Shown here: positions 1-8,911 of the stretch, one piece after another
Position numbering within the stretch: the stretch's first letter is position 1
How the letters are laid out: each line of letters begins with the position of its first letter
Source: Saprospiraceae bacterium
Lineage (GTDB): Bacteria; Bacteroidota; Bacteroidia; Chitinophagales; Saprospiraceae
Length of the DNA stretch: 64,000 bases
Assembly (NCBI GenBank): GCA_022844565.1
Contig: JALHLK010000021.1
Location: 1 to 64,000 of the forward strand
Reading direction: 5' to 3'
Position numbers and translations under genes: made by a program
Notes under the pieces: generated by a model
What the model was told of the DNA's origin: nothing
The model's database searches: none
Seen by the model: only the letters and a program-made list of their open reading frames with translations

Positions 1-109
1 TCTTTCAGATTCTCAATTACTCGAGACACCCTTGCATTAAGCTAATGATTCCCGTTGGCTGGCTCATTGAGGACTTTCACCTCTTAGGTTTTAGACATGC
101 ATGGCACAC
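1..109 (-). ncRNA. Group IIC intron, 5' end (truncated by window edge)
   Basis: On the minus strand the sequence starts GTGTGCC at 109, matching the GUGYG 5' boundary of bacterial group II introns. It continues into the domain I segments AGAGGTGAAAGTCCTC (about 85-70) and TTAGCTTAATGCAAGGGTGT (about 46-27), then GAATCTGAA near 10. From memory these match the class C introns of Bacillus halodurans and Oceanobacillus iheyensis very closely. The boundary lies 2 nt behind the T-tract of a Rho-independent terminator, the classic IIC target. The rest of the ribozyme and any reverse transcriptase would lie beyond position 1. A plus-strand reading frame ending at 113 crosses it but looks accidental. 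Confidence 0.88.
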
Positions 110-111
110 AT

Positions 112-150
112 AAAAAAAGCACCTTTTCGGATTTTGCCGAAAAGGTGCTT
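112..150 (-). terminator. Rho-independent terminator of the lipoprotein gene
   Basis: A perfect 14-bp inverted repeat (137-150 with 117-130, 6-nt loop) is followed on the minus strand by a run of T residues (118-112). It lies about 55 nt behind the stop codon of the gene at 206-1918. The group IIC intron begins right after it. Confidence 0.92.
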
Positions 151-205
151 ACTTCAGAAGCTCTAAATCTAAACTCTTTTGCTATGTGATTTTCTCCTCA
201 ACCCC

Positions 206-1918
206 TTATTTTTTGGTAATGGAATAGATCGTATTCTTACCATATCCTGAAACGTATATATTGCCCGATTTACCCACGGCAACGCCATCAAAACCCCAAG
301 TTGGCGGGAAGGCGCCTTCAAGTGCGACTGCCCCAAGTTTAAGCCCTTCCGCAACGGGTGTTACCTCTCCTGTTTTTAAATTAACACGAGACAGACGTGA
401 AGCACCGGTTTCAACTACTAAGAGACTTCCATCTTGATCTAAAGCTAAACCTTCAGGTTTCATAAGGCCAGAGGCAACAGCAACGGGAACATCTGGTTTA
501 CCGCCTGTAAAGCTAATCTGCCATATTGTACCCGTACCCCAATCTGCTACCCATAGGAGTTCCCCATTAGTAGCTAAGCCACCAGGTGCAAAAACTTTGG
601 CATTGTCAATAGCCATAATCATTGATTTATCGCTTGCTTTGACTACACCACCCAGGCCTAAATCAACAACTACCAGATCATTTTTGAATCGAATGGCATT
701 GATAGGCGCTGGCATAGCAAATTCTTCAGTTACTTTTTTTGCACTTGGATCCCAGACCTGAACCAACGCATTAAACCAAGAGGAAACTACCAATTTATTT
801 CCATCTGCAGAAACCGTAAAGGGTGATGTCATCTTATTTGGTTCAGGAAGTAGGTATCCTTTTTCAACTGACAATTCTTGCCCTGTGGAGCCATTTAATT
901 CTCTTAATCTGAATAAGTCGGCTACAAATAGGGCGTCTTGGTTGTTCGAGCCAGGTAAAACAGCTAGCCCCATAGGACTAATCATTCCTCCTTTACTAAT
1001 AATTTTGGTTTGCCCACCTGGCTGAACCTCAGTAATCCAGCCATGGTCAGCATTGGAGACATACAGGGTGCCGCTTGCGTCAAAGACCAAATTGTCAAGT
1101 CCGTCCTGAAGGGTAACAAATAGTGTTTTAGCTCCAGTTTTAATATCTATTTTAAATATTTCACCTGTCTGATCTAATACATGGAGTACTCCAGCAGGAC
1201 TAAATTTTGCAGCAACCGGCCACTTGAAGCCTGTTGCCAATGGTATGATGGTTCCATCAGTCCAAGGGCTTGCAGAAAAAGGAGCATTTGGAGCTCCAAC
1301 ATTGATACTTACCACCATTCCTGCAAGAAAAAGTGGGCCATATAAGCGTCCGTCGGGACCAAATTCAAACGAATTCATCCATCCAAGTGGAAAAGGATTG
1401 GCTGCGGTAGATGCGATCAAAGCTCTGGGTGGTTTTACAAGATTGGGGTCTAGCTCATATAGCCCATCTCCAGGTGTAAAATCACGTGCCGTAAAGAGCC
1501 GTCCATCTTTTGAAAAGGTAATAGGGTTGACACCTGATGCTACAAACTGTCTTGTAGTAACACCAGCAGGAGTTCTTCGAACAACCTCCCCTAAAAGGAT
1601 GTCTGTCCAATAAAGTGATCCATCTGGTCCAAATACAAGATCATCAGGACTTTTGACCCCTTTGTCTAAGCCAATTCGGTTGATGATTTGACCAGTCTGC
1701 TTGTTCATTACAATGATTTCCTTACCCCAAAAACTTGCAATGTACAGACTGCCGTCAGGTCCAAAAGTAATACCATTGGCACTATTGATGGCAGCTCCGT
1801 TGCCAATTTCTTTTACTTCGTAATCATTGACACCTAACTTGTCATCATCTTTAGAACAGCCTGATTGGGTTGCTAAAATGACGAATAATGAGAAAATTAA
1901 ACAAAAATTAAATTTCAT
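206..1918 (-). CDS. NHL/SMP-30-like beta-propeller lipoprotein
   Basis: This is a 570-aa exported protein. The N terminus is a lipoprotein signal with a lipobox ending in Gly-Cys at residues 20-21, followed by SKDDD, so it is probably anchored in a membrane facing the periplasm or cell surface. The body is made of repeats of the type GITFGPDGSLYIAS, DLVFGPDGSLYWTD and GLALDQDGSLLVVE, typical of NHL/SMP-30/gluconolactonase-like six-bladed propellers; the length would allow two such propellers. Family members bind or hydrolyse lactones or sugars, or act as scaffolds. I cannot assign a substrate or confirm a metal site. It has its own terminator (112-150). Its promoter region (1919-2145) carries a repeat array that the neighbouring hybrid regulator may bind, so it is probably the regulator's target gene. 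Confidence 0.85.
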   Translation of the reverse strand: MKFNFCLIFSLFVILATQSGCSKDDDKLGVNDYEVKEIGNGAAINSANGITFGPDGSLYIASFWGKEIIVMNKQTGQIINRIGLDKGVKSPDDLVFGPDGSLYWTDILLGEVVRRTPAGVTTRQFVASGVNPITFSKDGRLFTARDFTPGDGLYELDPNLVKPPRALIASTAANPFPLGWMNSFEFGPDGRLYGPLFLAGMVVSINVGAPNAPFSASPWTDGTIIPLATGFKWPVAAKFSPAGVLHVLDQTGEIFKIDIKTGAKTLFVTLQDGLDNLVFDASGTLYVSNADHGWITEVQPGGQTKIISKGGMISPMGLAVLPGSNNQDALFVADLFRLRELNGSTGQELSVEKGYLLPEPNKMTSPFTVSADGNKLVVSSWFNALVQVWDPSAKKVTEEFAMPAPINAIRFKNDLVVVDLGLGGVVKASDKSMIMAIDNAKVFAPGGLATNGELLWVADWGTGTIWQISFTGGKPDVPVAVASGLMKPEGLALDQDGSLLVVETGASRLSRVNLKTGEVTPVAEGLKLGAVALEGAFPPTWGFDGVAVGKSGNIYVSGYGKNTIYSITKK

Positions 1919-1981
1919 AATAATATGATTTAAGAGTTAAATAAATAAATAAGGCTATATTCTAATGAATAAATAATAGGA

Positions 1982-1989
1982 CAAAACTA
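1982..1989 (-). promoter_or_regulatory. Bacteroidota -7 promoter element
   Basis: The minus strand reads TAGTTTTG, an exact match to the Bacteroidota -7 consensus TAnnTTTG. It sits about 63 nt before the start codon at 1918. No TTTG-type -33 element is seen at 17-23 nt upstream, as expected of an activator-dependent promoter. Confidence 0.55.
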
Positions 1990-2010
1990 AGTGTCAGATA
2001 TGCCTATTTG

Positions 2011-2080
2011 ATAGGACTTAGATGTCATAAATTGGACTCACATGTCATAAATAGGACATAGACAGCATATATAGGTATTT
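2011..2080. promoter_or_regulatory. 20-bp-periodic direct-repeat array, probable activator operator
   Basis: Two near-identical units, ATGTCATAAATTGGAC (2022-2037) and ATGTCATAAATAGGAC (2042-2057), are exactly 20 bp apart. A further ATAGGAC lies at 2011-2017 and a weaker ATAGGT at 2071-2076, so the GGA/GGT core recurs at 2014, 2034, 2054 and 2074. This places the sites on one face of the helix just upstream of the -7 element at 1982-1989. AraC-type regulators commonly use such tandem sites, and the hybrid regulator at 2146-6588 ends in an AraC domain. The link between the two is inference. Confidence 0.55.
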
Positions 2081-2145
2081 TTAGTCCAATATCGGTGTTC
2101 CGAATTGTACAGGTATTCGATTTGTTTACTAAAAAAACCGTATTG

Positions 2146-5100
2146 CTATTTTTGCTCCCTCCACCCTTGAGGAGTAACTCCAAACTCTTGTTTAAATACT
2201 CGGCTGAAATAGGCGGGATCATCGAATCCACAGTCCATGGCAATGGCCGAAATGCTGAATCCGGAACTGTTTATCATCTCCTTGGCTTTTACTAATCGGA
2301 CGTAGCGGATAAAATGGGTAGCAGAAAGTCCCGTTAAAGCAGTGAGTTTACGGTGAACTTGTGAATGACTCATGGCCAAGTAGCGGCAGAGTTTTTCAAC
2401 ATCAAAATCAGAAGAATGCAAGTTTGCTTCGATTGCCTTCCTTACTTTTATTACAAATTCATTTTCTAAGCTATTGCCCAATGGGATACTTGTGTTCTTA
2501 CTGCCCTTTTCCATATCTTTTGGAATGATAATGGAAGTTGGCAAAGGAATTTCCACAATAAGGTCATCGTTTTCTGACAAACTAGACGCTAAAGTGGACC
2601 GGTAGTATTGTTGCAGTTGTCGACGTAATTCGAGCAGGTTCTTGATGCGCAATAAAAGTTCTTTTTTGTGAAACGGTTTAGTTAGGTAGTCGTCGGCACC
2701 CTGCTCCAAACCGTCCAACCTGCTGTCCATGTCTGCCTTAGCGGTTAGCATAATGATGGGGATATGGCTCGTGCGTTCATCGGTTTTTAGCGTTTTACAG
2801 ACCTCAAAGCCATCTTTGAAAGGCATCATCACATCCAATACAATCAGGTCGGGTGTTGTATTAAAAGCAAGGTCTTCACATTCCTGTCCGTTTTTAGCAA
2901 TTTCAATTATATAGTCATTAGCTAAACAGGCCGCTAGATAGTCTCGGACATCCTCGTTGTCGTCTGCAATCAATATATGGGGTCTACCCTCCGTGCTGAT
3001 TGGGTCTGGAATAGGTTGGTTGCCCAAAAATGACAGGGCTTCCTCATCCATCTCCATTTTAAGTGGGACTTCTTCCTTATTATTGTTTGTATAAGGTGTC
3101 ACTTTTTGGCTTGTTTCTTCAAAATTCGAAATTTGCCAAAAAGGGAAGTTTACTTCAAATTCAGTACCTTTGCCTATTATACTTTTGACCGCAATGGTGC
3201 CTTCCATTATTTTTACTAACTCTCGGGTCAATGCCAAACCAATTCCTGTGCCTTCTCCTTGCCTCGTATGGGTACCATCTGATTGGTAAAAGCGATCAAA
3301 AATATGCGGCAAATCAACTTCATCAATACCTATGCCTGTGTCTTTTATTTTTAGAACAACGCTTTCATTTTTGACATAGGTAGACACATAAACATGGCCT
3401 CCCTTGGGGGTAAATTTAATCGCATTGGATAGAATATTGGAAATGATTTGCTGCAACCTTACTTCATCAAAATCCATGATTAGTGGTTCTGAGTCAGGTA
3501 TAAAGTGAAGTTGAATGCCTTTGTTTTCGGCTAAAGAATGGAAGCTTTCCACAATATATCTAAGGAATGAAACAATATCTGCCCTCTGATAATGCAAGGT
3601 TAATTTACCACTTTCTAATTTGCTCAGGTCGAGCATTTGATTAACGAGCGTTAGCAGATTTTGCCCATTGCGGATAATCATTTTCAGACCATCCTTTAAA
3701 TAAACTTTGGGATTCTCGATCACTTGTTGGGCCATTCCTAAGATGACTGTCAAAGGGGTGCGGAATTCGTGGGTAATATTGGTGTATAATTTCGTTTTTA
3801 CTTCATCCAATTCTTTTAAACGCAAGGCCTCCGCCTGTTGTAAACGCTGCTTAAGTTTATACTGATAAAATGCATACGAACTTCCGCCTATAAGCACTAT
3901 ATAGCAAAAATATGCCAACCAAGTTTGCCACCATGGGGGCCGAATGGTAAATGTATAACGTAATTCTTTACTCCAAACGCCCTCCTTATTGATCGATTTT
4001 GCTTTGAATGTATAGGTGCCGGGATCCAGATTTCCATAAGTTGCTTCGTTTTGCGAAGTCAAAGCAGACCAGTTGTCTTCAACCCCTTCAAGTAGATGTT
4101 GGTATTTCATCATACCTGGCGATTGCACGGTGATACCGGTAAAATGAAAACTGAGATAGTTGTTGTTGTATGCTAAACTTAAATTCTGCGGGGTGTTGTG
4201 CCATTTAGAAATGCTTTCCATCTTATAACGGGCTAATTTGATGCCGTTTCTAAGGATTATACTTGTATCTTTTTTATGTGCTAAATCGGCCCATGGAATG
4301 TTCTCGTCAAACAATGCCACATTTGTTAATTGTAGATTAGGCGCGGAAGTATCTGTCCTTAATTCCTCAGATTGAAATACGGTGAGCTTGTCTCCTGTAC
4401 CGACCCAGATAGCACCATTTTTATCTTCAAATATAGATTTCCCAATATCTTTTAACCCATCTTCTGCAGTATAGTTTATAAAAAAAGCATCATTTTCAAT
4501 GGCAATTCCACGTTTTGTTTTTTCAGTAATTTCAGCCTGTATTTTGTTCGTTAGTTTGGAGAGCCCCGTTACCGTTCCAAACCAAAGGTTGCCACTTTTA
4601 TCCTCCAAAACGCTCCTTACTGAATTATTGCTCAATCCATCCTTCTCTGTAAAATGCGTAAAGTTTTTACCATCGTATTTCACAACGCCACTGCCAAGAG
4701 TACCAAACCACAGATTACCTTTTCTATCCGCTAAAATGCTCAAAATATCATTGCTCAATCCTTGTTTTTCTGTAAAATGGGTAAAGTTTTTACCATCGTA
4801 TTTAGTGACTCCACCCCCAGTTGTACCAAACCATAAATTCCCATTTTTGTCTTCTGTTATACAAAAAACAATAGCATGACTCAACCCTTGCTTTGTAGAA
4901 AAATGTGTGAAAGTTTTTCCATCGTATTTTGACACACCTCCAAAATCAGTACCTATCCAAAGGTTCCCGCTTTTATCCTCAAAAATACAATTAATCCGAC
5001 TTGTACTAAGGCCTTGTTTTGGGTAAAAATGCAAAAAATTTTGTCCATCATATTTTGCAATACCTCCAGGAAGAGCACTGAACCATATATTTCCACTTTT

Positions 5101-6588
5101 GTCTATGAGCATACTCGAAACCAAAAGAGAATAGATGGCGTCTTTTTCAGCAAACTGCGTAAAACTTTGCCCATCGTATGTCAAAATTCCGCCGCCAAAA
5201 GTGCCAAACCACAGATTCCCATTTTTATCTTCAGTAATTCCCTGCACAGGATATTCTATTCCTTCTTTTTTGGCAAAATGCCTAACACCCTGACTATTAT
5301 ATTTTGAAATACCATCGCCATCCGTGCCAAACCATAAGTTGCCACTTTTATCTTCCAAAATAGTCTGTATACTTTTAGCGGGCAGACCTTTTAATACTTC
5401 AAAATGTTTAAAACTTGTCCCATCGTATTTGACAACGCCTCCTCCCCAATTGCTAAACCAAATATTTCCGGCCTTGTCTTCTGTAATACTGAGCACGAAA
5501 TCATTGGGTAGTCCTTCTTTTTGGGTGAAATTCGTAAAACTTTGTCCATCGTATTTCGAAATACCACCTCCTTGTGTGCCAATCCACAGATTGCCTTTTT
5601 TATCTTCCGTAACACAACTAACAATATCATGGCTAAGCCCGTCTTTTATCGTAAAGTTTGTAAAAGATTTTCCATCGTATTTCGATAAACCGCCACCATC
5701 TGTAGCTAACCATATATTCCCTTTTGTGTCTTCGATAATTTGTATTACGCTGTTATACACAAGTCCTTCTTTTCTAGTATAATGTGTAAAAGATTTACCG
5801 TCATATTTTGAAACTCCACCTTGCCAGGTACCAATCCAAATATCCCCGTTTCTGTCCCCCATGATGTTAAAAATATAATCACTACTCAGTCCTTCTTTTG
5901 TAGTAAATCGTGTAAAATTTACACCATCATATTTAGTAATACCTCCACCAAAACTTCCGAACCAAAGGTCTCCGTTTTTATCTGCAAATTGGCACCATAT
6001 ATTATTACTACTAAGGCCTTCATTTTTGGTAAAGGTGGAGTAGTTTTTCCCATCATATTTTACTACCCCACCGTCCGTTGCTATCCATAGATTCCCACTT
6101 TTATCTTCTATGATGGATTTAATATGAGTGTTTTGCAAACCTTGGAGCTTGTTAAAAGAGCTGAAATTCTGAGGGTTGGGGTCTGTACTTGAAACCTCTT
6201 TTGCAGGTGTAACCTTGGGAAGCCCCGCCACTATTGGATTGTGAATAGCAGGAACTATTTTGGGAAGGGAGAAACTGTCCTGACCAGGCGTACATATTTT
6301 AGGTAGGCCAGCTACAACAACTTTGGGGTTACTGGCCAGATTTAAGGTTGGAAGAATGGATGTGACTTTTGGTTTTGTACTAGGTATTACAATTGGATTG
6401 CCTGCGGGTACTATTTTGGGCTGCCGTATACTGTCATCGGGCACTACATAACCCTTAACTTCCACTATTTTTAGCTGATGATTTCTCGAAGATCCATCGG
6501 GCTTTTGATTGCATGAAAAGAAAACTCCTCCAAATATCATCAATAAACCTAAGCCATAAATTCTGTTACAAAGTTGGATCATTATCAA
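2146..6588 (-). CDS. Hybrid two-component system protein (propeller-HisKA-HATPase-REC-AraC)
   Basis: This 1480-aa protein combines sensor kinase, receiver and DNA-binding domain in one chain, the HTCS architecture of Bacteroidota. The N terminus is a signal/lipobox (Cys26), then a proline-rich stretch (about 45-130) with recurring PKIVPA/NPIV/GLPK words. About 14 Reg_prop blades follow (about 150-750; motifs GNLWFGT and KYDGKNFTHF), giving two seven-bladed propellers. Next come a Y_Y_Y domain, one TM (about 890-910), a HisKA domain with phospho-acceptor His940 (HEFRTPL), a HATPase (DTGIGI, GEGTGIGLA), a receiver (about 1201-1320, DD near 1209-1210, phospho-Asp1252, Lys in LTKPF) and a C-terminal AraC HTH (about 1380-1480). 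Its kinase core is of a different type from the 19 kinases downstream. It probably senses a ligand in the periplasm and activates the gene at 206-1918; the ligand is unknown. Confidence 0.95.
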   Translation of the reverse strand: MIMIQLCNRIYGLGLLMIFGGVFFSCNQKPDGSSRNHQLKIVEVKGYVVPDDSIRQPKIVPAGNPIVIPSTKPKVTSILPTLNLASNPKVVVAGLPKICTPGQDSFSLPKIVPAIHNPIVAGLPKVTPAKEVSSTDPNPQNFSSFNKLQGLQNTHIKSIIEDKSGNLWIATDGGVVKYDGKNYSTFTKNEGLSSNNIWCQFADKNGDLWFGSFGGGITKYDGVNFTRFTTKEGLSSDYIFNIMGDRNGDIWIGTWQGGVSKYDGKSFTHYTRKEGLVYNSVIQIIEDTKGNIWLATDGGGLSKYDGKSFTNFTIKDGLSHDIVSCVTEDKKGNLWIGTQGGGISKYDGQSFTNFTQKEGLPNDFVLSITEDKAGNIWFSNWGGGVVKYDGTSFKHFEVLKGLPAKSIQTILEDKSGNLWFGTDGDGISKYNSQGVRHFAKKEGIEYPVQGITEDKNGNLWFGTFGGGILTYDGQSFTQFAEKDAIYSLLVSSMLIDKSGNIWFSALPGGIAKYDGQNFLHFYPKQGLSTSRINCIFEDKSGNLWIGTDFGGVSKYDGKTFTHFSTKQGLSHAIVFCITEDKNGNLWFGTTGGGVTKYDGKNFTHFTEKQGLSNDILSILADRKGNLWFGTLGSGVVKYDGKNFTHFTEKDGLSNNSVRSVLEDKSGNLWFGTVTGLSKLTNKIQAEITEKTKRGIAIENDAFFINYTAEDGLKDIGKSIFEDKNGAIWVGTGDKLTVFQSEELRTDTSAPNLQLTNVALFDENIPWADLAHKKDTSIILRNGIKLARYKMESISKWHNTPQNLSLAYNNNYLSFHFTGITVQSPGMMKYQHLLEGVEDNWSALTSQNEATYGNLDPGTYTFKAKSINKEGVWSKELRYTFTIRPPWWQTWLAYFCYIVLIGGSSYAFYQYKLKQRLQQAEALRLKELDEVKTKLYTNITHEFRTPLTVILGMAQQVIENPKVYLKDGLKMIIRNGQNLLTLVNQMLDLSKLESGKLTLHYQRADIVSFLRYIVESFHSLAENKGIQLHFIPDSEPLIMDFDEVRLQQIISNILSNAIKFTPKGGHVYVSTYVKNESVVLKIKDTGIGIDEVDLPHIFDRFYQSDGTHTRQGEGTGIGLALTRELVKIMEGTIAVKSIIGKGTEFEVNFPFWQISNFEETSQKVTPYTNNNKEEVPLKMEMDEEALSFLGNQPIPDPISTEGRPHILIADDNEDVRDYLAACLANDYIIEIAKNGQECEDLAFNTTPDLIVLDVMMPFKDGFEVCKTLKTDERTSHIPIIMLTAKADMDSRLDGLEQGADDYLTKPFHKKELLLRIKNLLELRRQLQQYYRSTLASSLSENDDLIVEIPLPTSIIIPKDMEKGSKNTSIPLGNSLENEFVIKVRKAIEANLHSSDFDVEKLCRYLAMSHSQVHRKLTALTGLSATHFIRYVRLVKAKEMINSSGFSISAIAMDCGFDDPAYFSRVFKQEFGVTPQGWREQK

Positions 6589-6645
6589 GTTTGATTAATT
6601 ACACATTTTCATTTATTGTTGTATATTTAGCGAGCCTACGACTCT

Positions 6646-6653
6646 CAAAGGTA
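6646..6653 (-). promoter_or_regulatory. Candidate -7 element of the hybrid regulator
   Basis: The minus strand reads TACCTTTG, an exact TAnnTTTG match, about 58 nt before the start codon at 6588. No good -33 TTTG is present. Confidence 0.4.
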
Positions 6654-6693
6654 TACAATTTTTTTTCAACCTTTCACATAATATCGACCGATA

Positions 6694-6709
6694 CTGAAAA
6701 TCTTTTCAG
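6694..6709. promoter_or_regulatory. 16-bp palindrome upstream of the hybrid regulator
   Basis: CTGAAAA-TC-TTTTCAG is a perfect inverted repeat with a 2-nt centre, about 40 bp upstream of the candidate -7 element. The centre is too short for an RNA hairpin loop, so a protein-binding site is more likely than a terminator. It lies in the 217-nt gap 6589-6805, which also holds the 3' boundary of the kinase operon. I see no convincing terminator there. Confidence 0.3.
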
Positions 6710-6805
6710 CGTGTTAGAGCCATCTGTTCAATATTCTCTTATAACCAAAGATTTTAATCCCTGATAACCATAGATACGACCTATATATCAAGCAACATTT
6801 TGACC

Positions 6806-8902
6806 TCATATGGGCAATACAATTATAAACTTAGTCCCTTCACCTTTTTGGCTTTCTAATTTTACTTCCCCGCCATGCGCCTTCACAATATCATAAGATA
6901 GAGAAAGTCCTAAACCTGTGCCCTGCCCCGTAGGTTTGGTTGTAAAGAAAGGTTGGAAGATTTTGTCTTTGATGGTGTCGGGGATGCCGGAACCGTTGTC
7001 TTTGATGGCTATTAGGAGTTGGTCTTTAGCTGTTGGATGTTGGCTGTTGGCTGTTAGCTGGGTGGTGATGGATACAGTGGGTAGGTAGTCATGCATTTGT
7101 CCTTGGCCGCCCATGCCCCCGACCCCTGAAGGGGAGGCCACCCGCTCAATTTGTTTATTCTTTTCATTTACAGCATAAAATGCGTTTGTCATTAGATTTA
7201 ATAAAACTCTGCCGATGTCTTGAGGGATGATTTCTACCTTCGGAAGATTAGGATCGAAATGGGTTTCCATGGTGGCATTGAAGTCTTTATTTTTGGCTTT
7301 TTGGCCTTGATAGGCTAGCCGGAGATAATCATTGCATAGTGCATTAATATCGGTGGCTTCTTTTTGGCCGGTACTGGTGCGCGAGTGTTCGAGCATACCC
7401 TTCACAATGTCTGATGCGCGTTTGCCGTGGTGGTTGATTTTTGTAAGGTTTTGAGCAATGTCGTTCAATATCTCATCTTCTAATCCTTTATCTCTCTCAC
7501 TTTCAACTTTTGAATTTTCCACTTTCAACTCTGCAATCAGCTCGTTGCTGACCTCACTGAAGTTGTTTACAAAATTTAATGGATTTTGTATTTCATGTGC
7601 TATTCCTGCTGTGAGCTCTCCTAATGAAGCCATTTTTTCAGATTGGATGAGTTGGGCTTGGGTGGATTTGAGATTTGCTAGTGTTGACTCTAAAACTTTA
7701 TTTGCTTTTTGTTTTTGTCGATTGTTTCGAAAAAATATAAAAGTAAAAATGGAAATTACGGCAATGCCTCCTAAAAGTAGTCCGGTACGTATTTGACTTT
7801 TATATAAGATATTTTCTTGTGTGACTTTTTCAAAATGAAGTTGCTCTTCAAAACCGACATTCTGAAATTCCAATAATTTTTCAGTCCTCTCTTTATTCAA
7901 ACTATCTGCTATTGTTTTTGAAATAGTTAGGTATGTCAATGCACTTTCAAGATTTCCTTTTCGCTTGTAAGCTTTTGAAATAAGTTCTGCAGACGTGGCT
8001 ATTTGTGGTCCTGCTTTTAAACTAGAAGCCAATTTAAATGCAACAGTTGCATAATTAAGCATAGAGTCAGTTTGTGCTATACCCTCGTATAGTTGAGCTA
8101 AATAAATATTTGTAGATACCTCTGTTGTTACATTGCTATTTTCCCTGCCTACTTTTAATGATTTCCTATAGTAATACATTGCTGAATCAAGCTGGTTTTG
8201 TTTTACAAAAATATTGCCCAATGTATTTAGTATAACGCTTTGATAAGTCTTACTAGTAGCATTATTAGAAAACATAATAGCATTTCTTGCATAGAGCATT
8301 GCAGAATCAAGCTTATTCATTTCCAAATAATTTCCTGCAATATTCATACTAGCATGTGTGATGCTGTTCTTCTCTCTATTTTCATTTGTGACCCTAATTA
8401 CTTCTTTATAATTCAGAATGGCCTTTTCCATATTGCCTGCACGCCTGTGTGTATTACCTAAATTATGCAAAACACCGCCTAAAAGGTATATACGCCATTC
8501 ATGAGGGCTATCAATGTATTTCCTTATACTCTTTGGAAAAAAAACATTTTGTTCACTCCTCTCATCTTTTACTATAGCCATTGATTCATTGAGTAATTTA
8601 AATGACAATGAAAGATTTCCTTGTTTTTGTAACAAGTAAGATTTATTGATTAATTCCAACACTGTCCAAAGCGATTGTTTTATTTTTTTTGATTCTACCA
8701 ATGCTAGATCAGTATAATACAAAGCGCTATCTATGTTGCTTTCGGCATAATAGCCGTAAAAGTCTTCTAGCAATTCCAAACGTACACTGTCATTTTCAGC
8801 CATGTTCAATGCCTGATGCAGACTGTCAGGATATTGATGCTCTTGTGATTTTACAATGACAGGAAGTAAAAACAACAAGTATATAAATACTGATAATTTC
8901 AT
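6806..8902 (-). CDS. TPR sensor histidine kinase (last gene of the array)
   Basis: This is a 698-aa membrane kinase. It has a signal peptide (1-19), TPR-like helical repeats on the outer side of the membrane (about 25-350, recurring LDSAMYYYRKSL), one TM (about 373-391) and a short coiled coil. The kinase core follows: His436 in HEIQN, N box Asn569/Asn573, D box DNGSGIP at 636 and G2 box GQGTGLGL at 659-666. HEIQN carries the acidic residue and Asn associated with combined kinase/phosphatase activity. The DHp loop holds a KVENSKVES insert and the post-N-box loop an SPSGVGG insert. The strand before the D box is lengthened (TANSQHPTAKDQ). It is the distal gene of the operon, 9 nt after its upstream neighbour. 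Input signal and partner regulator are unknown. Confidence 0.93.
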   Translation of the reverse strand: MKLSVFIYLLFLLPVIVKSQEHQYPDSLHQALNMAENDSVRLELLEDFYGYYAESNIDSALYYTDLALVESKKIKQSLWTVLELINKSYLLQKQGNLSLSFKLLNESMAIVKDERSEQNVFFPKSIRKYIDSPHEWRIYLLGGVLHNLGNTHRRAGNMEKAILNYKEVIRVTNENREKNSITHASMNIAGNYLEMNKLDSAMLYARNAIMFSNNATSKTYQSVILNTLGNIFVKQNQLDSAMYYYRKSLKVGRENSNVTTEVSTNIYLAQLYEGIAQTDSMLNYATVAFKLASSLKAGPQIATSAELISKAYKRKGNLESALTYLTISKTIADSLNKERTEKLLEFQNVGFEEQLHFEKVTQENILYKSQIRTGLLLGGIAVISIFTFIFFRNNRQKQKANKVLESTLANLKSTQAQLIQSEKMASLGELTAGIAHEIQNPLNFVNNFSEVSNELIAELKVENSKVESERDKGLEDEILNDIAQNLTKINHHGKRASDIVKGMLEHSRTSTGQKEATDINALCNDYLRLAYQGQKAKNKDFNATMETHFDPNLPKVEIIPQDIGRVLLNLMTNAFYAVNEKNKQIERVASPSGVGGMGGQGQMHDYLPTVSITTQLTANSQHPTAKDQLLIAIKDNGSGIPDTIKDKIFQPFFTTKPTGQGTGLGLSLSYDIVKAHGGEVKLESQKGEGTKFIIVLPI
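7123..7134. repeat. SPSGVGG repeat family in post-N-box loops (10 copies)
   Basis: The palindromic core CCCCTGAAGGGG lies in a GC-rich stretch encoding SPSGVGGKGGQ. Copies: 7123, 9232, 11247, 15620, 20070, 22342 (degenerate), 38981, 44474 (one change), 46680 and 55147. All are at the same place in the HATPase domain, an alternative to the SRPSG element. Confidence 0.8.
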
Positions 8903-8911
8903 TTGACTATA

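Noticed and set aside
3-113. Plus-strand open frame ending in DFHLLGFRHAWHT
   Set aside because: The other strand matches the 5' end of a group IIC intron in detail, including the boundary beside a terminator; the frame has no visible start.
1224-1613. 129-aa plus-strand ORF inside the lipoprotein gene
   Set aside because: It lies fully inside a well-supported gene on the other strand and has no recognisable features.
2146-6588. The hybrid regulator as the common receiver for all 19 kinases
   Set aside because: It has its own kinase of a different type and is not inside the array. The sequence gives no direct support, so I keep it only as a remote possibility.
6589-6805. Terminator for the kinase operon
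   Set aside because: Only a palindrome with a 2-nt centre (6694-6709) was found, with no stable hairpin followed by T residues on the minus strand.
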